Shown here: piece by piece, positions 63,108 through 64,000 of the stretch | Numbering within the stretch: the stretch's first letter is position 1 | How the letters are laid out: each line of letters starts with the position of its first letter | Source of the DNA: Calditrichales bacterium MX18-03 | GTDB taxonomy: Bacteria; Bacillota; Clostridia; Lutisporales; Lutisporaceae | Assembly (NCBI GenBank): GCA_021083345.1 | Contig: JAJGRE010000001.1 | Location: forward strand, 1-64,000 | Direction of reading: 5' to 3' | DNA length: 64,000 nucleotides | Made by a program: the position numbers and the translations under genes | The notes under the pieces: generated by a model | The model's input: the letters and a program-made list of their open reading frames with translations, nothing else | Database searches by the model: none | Told to the model about the DNA's origin: nothing

Positions 63108-64000
63108 TTGAAACAGGAATTCCATAACTGCTCCTTGAAAGGGAAGCGCATCCTTCTGACAGGAGCAACCGGCTTCATTGGCTCGCATCTTTTACGAAGG
63201 CTGATGGAGGAGGAAGCCGAGGCGTCAGTTATCCTCAGAAGCTCAAATACATGGAGAATTGAAGACGTTTTGAAGGATGCAAATGTCATCCGCTTGGACT
63301 TAAGAAATGATGAAGAGATAAGAAAAGCCCTGATGCTGACAAAACCGCACATAGTTTTTCATCTGGCAGCCTATGGGGTGGAGTTGGGGAATTGCACACA
63401 CCGAGAAGCCATTCTGAATAATGTTCTTGCTACTGCAAATTTGGTGATTGCTTCAGCTGAAGCAGGCTGCCAACGATTTATAAATACGGGTACAAGTATG
63501 GAATATGGATGTCTGGATGACATGATCAGCGAGGACGTCAGCCCTAAACCTGTAAACCTTTATGGCAGCACAAAGGCAGCCTCGACCTTAATAGCACATC
63601 AGGCTGCATTGGAAAGGGACCTACCTATCATAACACTAAGGCCGTTCAATCTTTTTGGCGAGATGGAGGCGAATAACAAGCTGTTCTCTTATATCATTGC
63701 CTCGATTCTGCTGGAAAGGCCTGTCAAGCTGACTGGTTGTGAACAGTACCGGGACTATTGCTACGTGGGGAATATCGTTGACGGCTACATTATGGCAGCT
63801 CTAAACGACACTATAAGGAATGAAATTTACAACATAGGAAGCGGAGAAATTCAGCCGTTGAAATATTATATAAATATGATTTATGAATTGATGCTGCCAG
63901 ATCAAAAACCTGTCTATGGTACACTGCCATACCGTAAAAATGAAATGTGGCGCCCCTGTCCTGATATCAGTAAAATAAAAAGTCAATTGCAGTGGGTACC
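63108..64000 (+). CDS. NAD-dependent sugar epimerase/dehydratase, cut by the window end
   Basis: Extended short-chain dehydrogenase for nucleotide sugars. 297 residues visible, no stop before 64000. TTG start behind ATAGGAGG. GATGFIGSHLLRRL (NAD site, about 19-32), the catalytic pattern NTGTSMEYG and YGSTK (Y and K present), LRPFNLFGEME and the end WRPCPDISKIKSQL are in place. Its neighbour RfbF suggests a CDP- or NDP-linked sugar, but the substrate cannot be read from sequence. Confidence 0.85.
   Translation, partial: MKQEFHNCSLKGKRILLTGATGFIGSHLLRRLMEEEAEASVILRSSNTWRIEDVLKDANVIRLDLRNDEEIRKALMLTKPHIVFHLAAYGVELGNCTHREAILNNVLATANLVIASAEAGCQRFINTGTSMEYGCLDDMISEDVSPKPVNLYGSTKAASTLIAHQAALERDLPIITLRPFNLFGEMEANNKLFSYIIASILLERPVKLTGCEQYRDYCYVGNIVDGYIMAALNDTIRNEIYNIGSGEIQPLKYYINMIYELMLPDQKPVYGTLPYRKNEMWRPCPDISKIKSQLQWV

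Overview
The window looks like a chromosomal segment of a spore-forming, amino-acid-fermenting member of the Clostridia (Bacillota). The evidence is a Clostridia-type core gene set (HemZ, TIGR04086 protein, SCIFF peptide, long HflX), sporulation-linked genes (BofC-like, SpoIID-like), strong AGGAGG ribosome sites, a T-box leader, a Gram-positive LexA box and a complete anaerobic ornithine (Stickland) operon. No tRNA, rRNA, CRISPR array, insertion sequence or phage gene was seen. Species cannot be assigned from the sequence alone.

Layout. 0-12 kb: HflK/HflC, a long HflX with an extra N-terminal JAMM-like domain, a DMT permease, a TSUP transporter split into two half genes, YebC, a prolyl-tRNA editing protein, an LTA-synthase-like sulfatase, UV endonuclease UvsE and several small proteins, including two absent from a simple ORF listing (4853-5008 minus and 11933-12103 plus). 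12-24.5 kb: BofC-like protein, ruvC-ruvA-ruvB, queH, SpoIID-like protein, queA, tgt, yajC, the SCIFF peptide without an adjacent maturase, a gamma carbonic anhydrase and secD-secF. 24.6-39.7 kb: lapA, recJ, apt, rel, dtd, a metallo-beta-lactamase hydrolase, hemZ, a His T-box leader with hisS-aspS, tcdA, a CsoR-family repressor with its operator, rseC, thioredoxin and glyA.

39.7-49.7 kb: the ornithine catabolic unit. A sigma-54 activator precedes a regulatory gap that holds three copies of the inverted repeat GCAAA-N4-TTTGC and a consensus -24/-12 promoter. Then follow ord, ortA, ortB, oraS, oraE, a MutL/GlmL-like protein and orr. Orr makes D-ornithine, OraS/OraE move its amino group with B12 and PLP, Ord oxidises 2,4-diaminopentanoate, and OrtA/OrtB cleave 2-amino-4-ketopentanoate with CoA to acetyl-CoA and D-alanine. 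A structured RNA region separates ord from ortA.

49.7-64 kb: a DUF2207 membrane protein with LemA, rarA under a LexA box, and then an accessory region. This holds two small proteins of unknown role, a divergent putative beta-propeller protein, two nearly identical Cys-rich paralogs each behind a sequence resembling a sigma-K promoter, a DUF1858 gene with an in-frame TGA that looks like selenocysteine plus a downstream SECIS-like hairpin, and a surface-glycan cluster (GT2, RfbF-like cytidylyltransferase, three GT-A paralogs and a truncated sugar epimerase/dehydratase). The DUF1858 candidate selenoprotein and the paralog pair with the glycosyltransferases are the parts most likely to hold undescribed biology.
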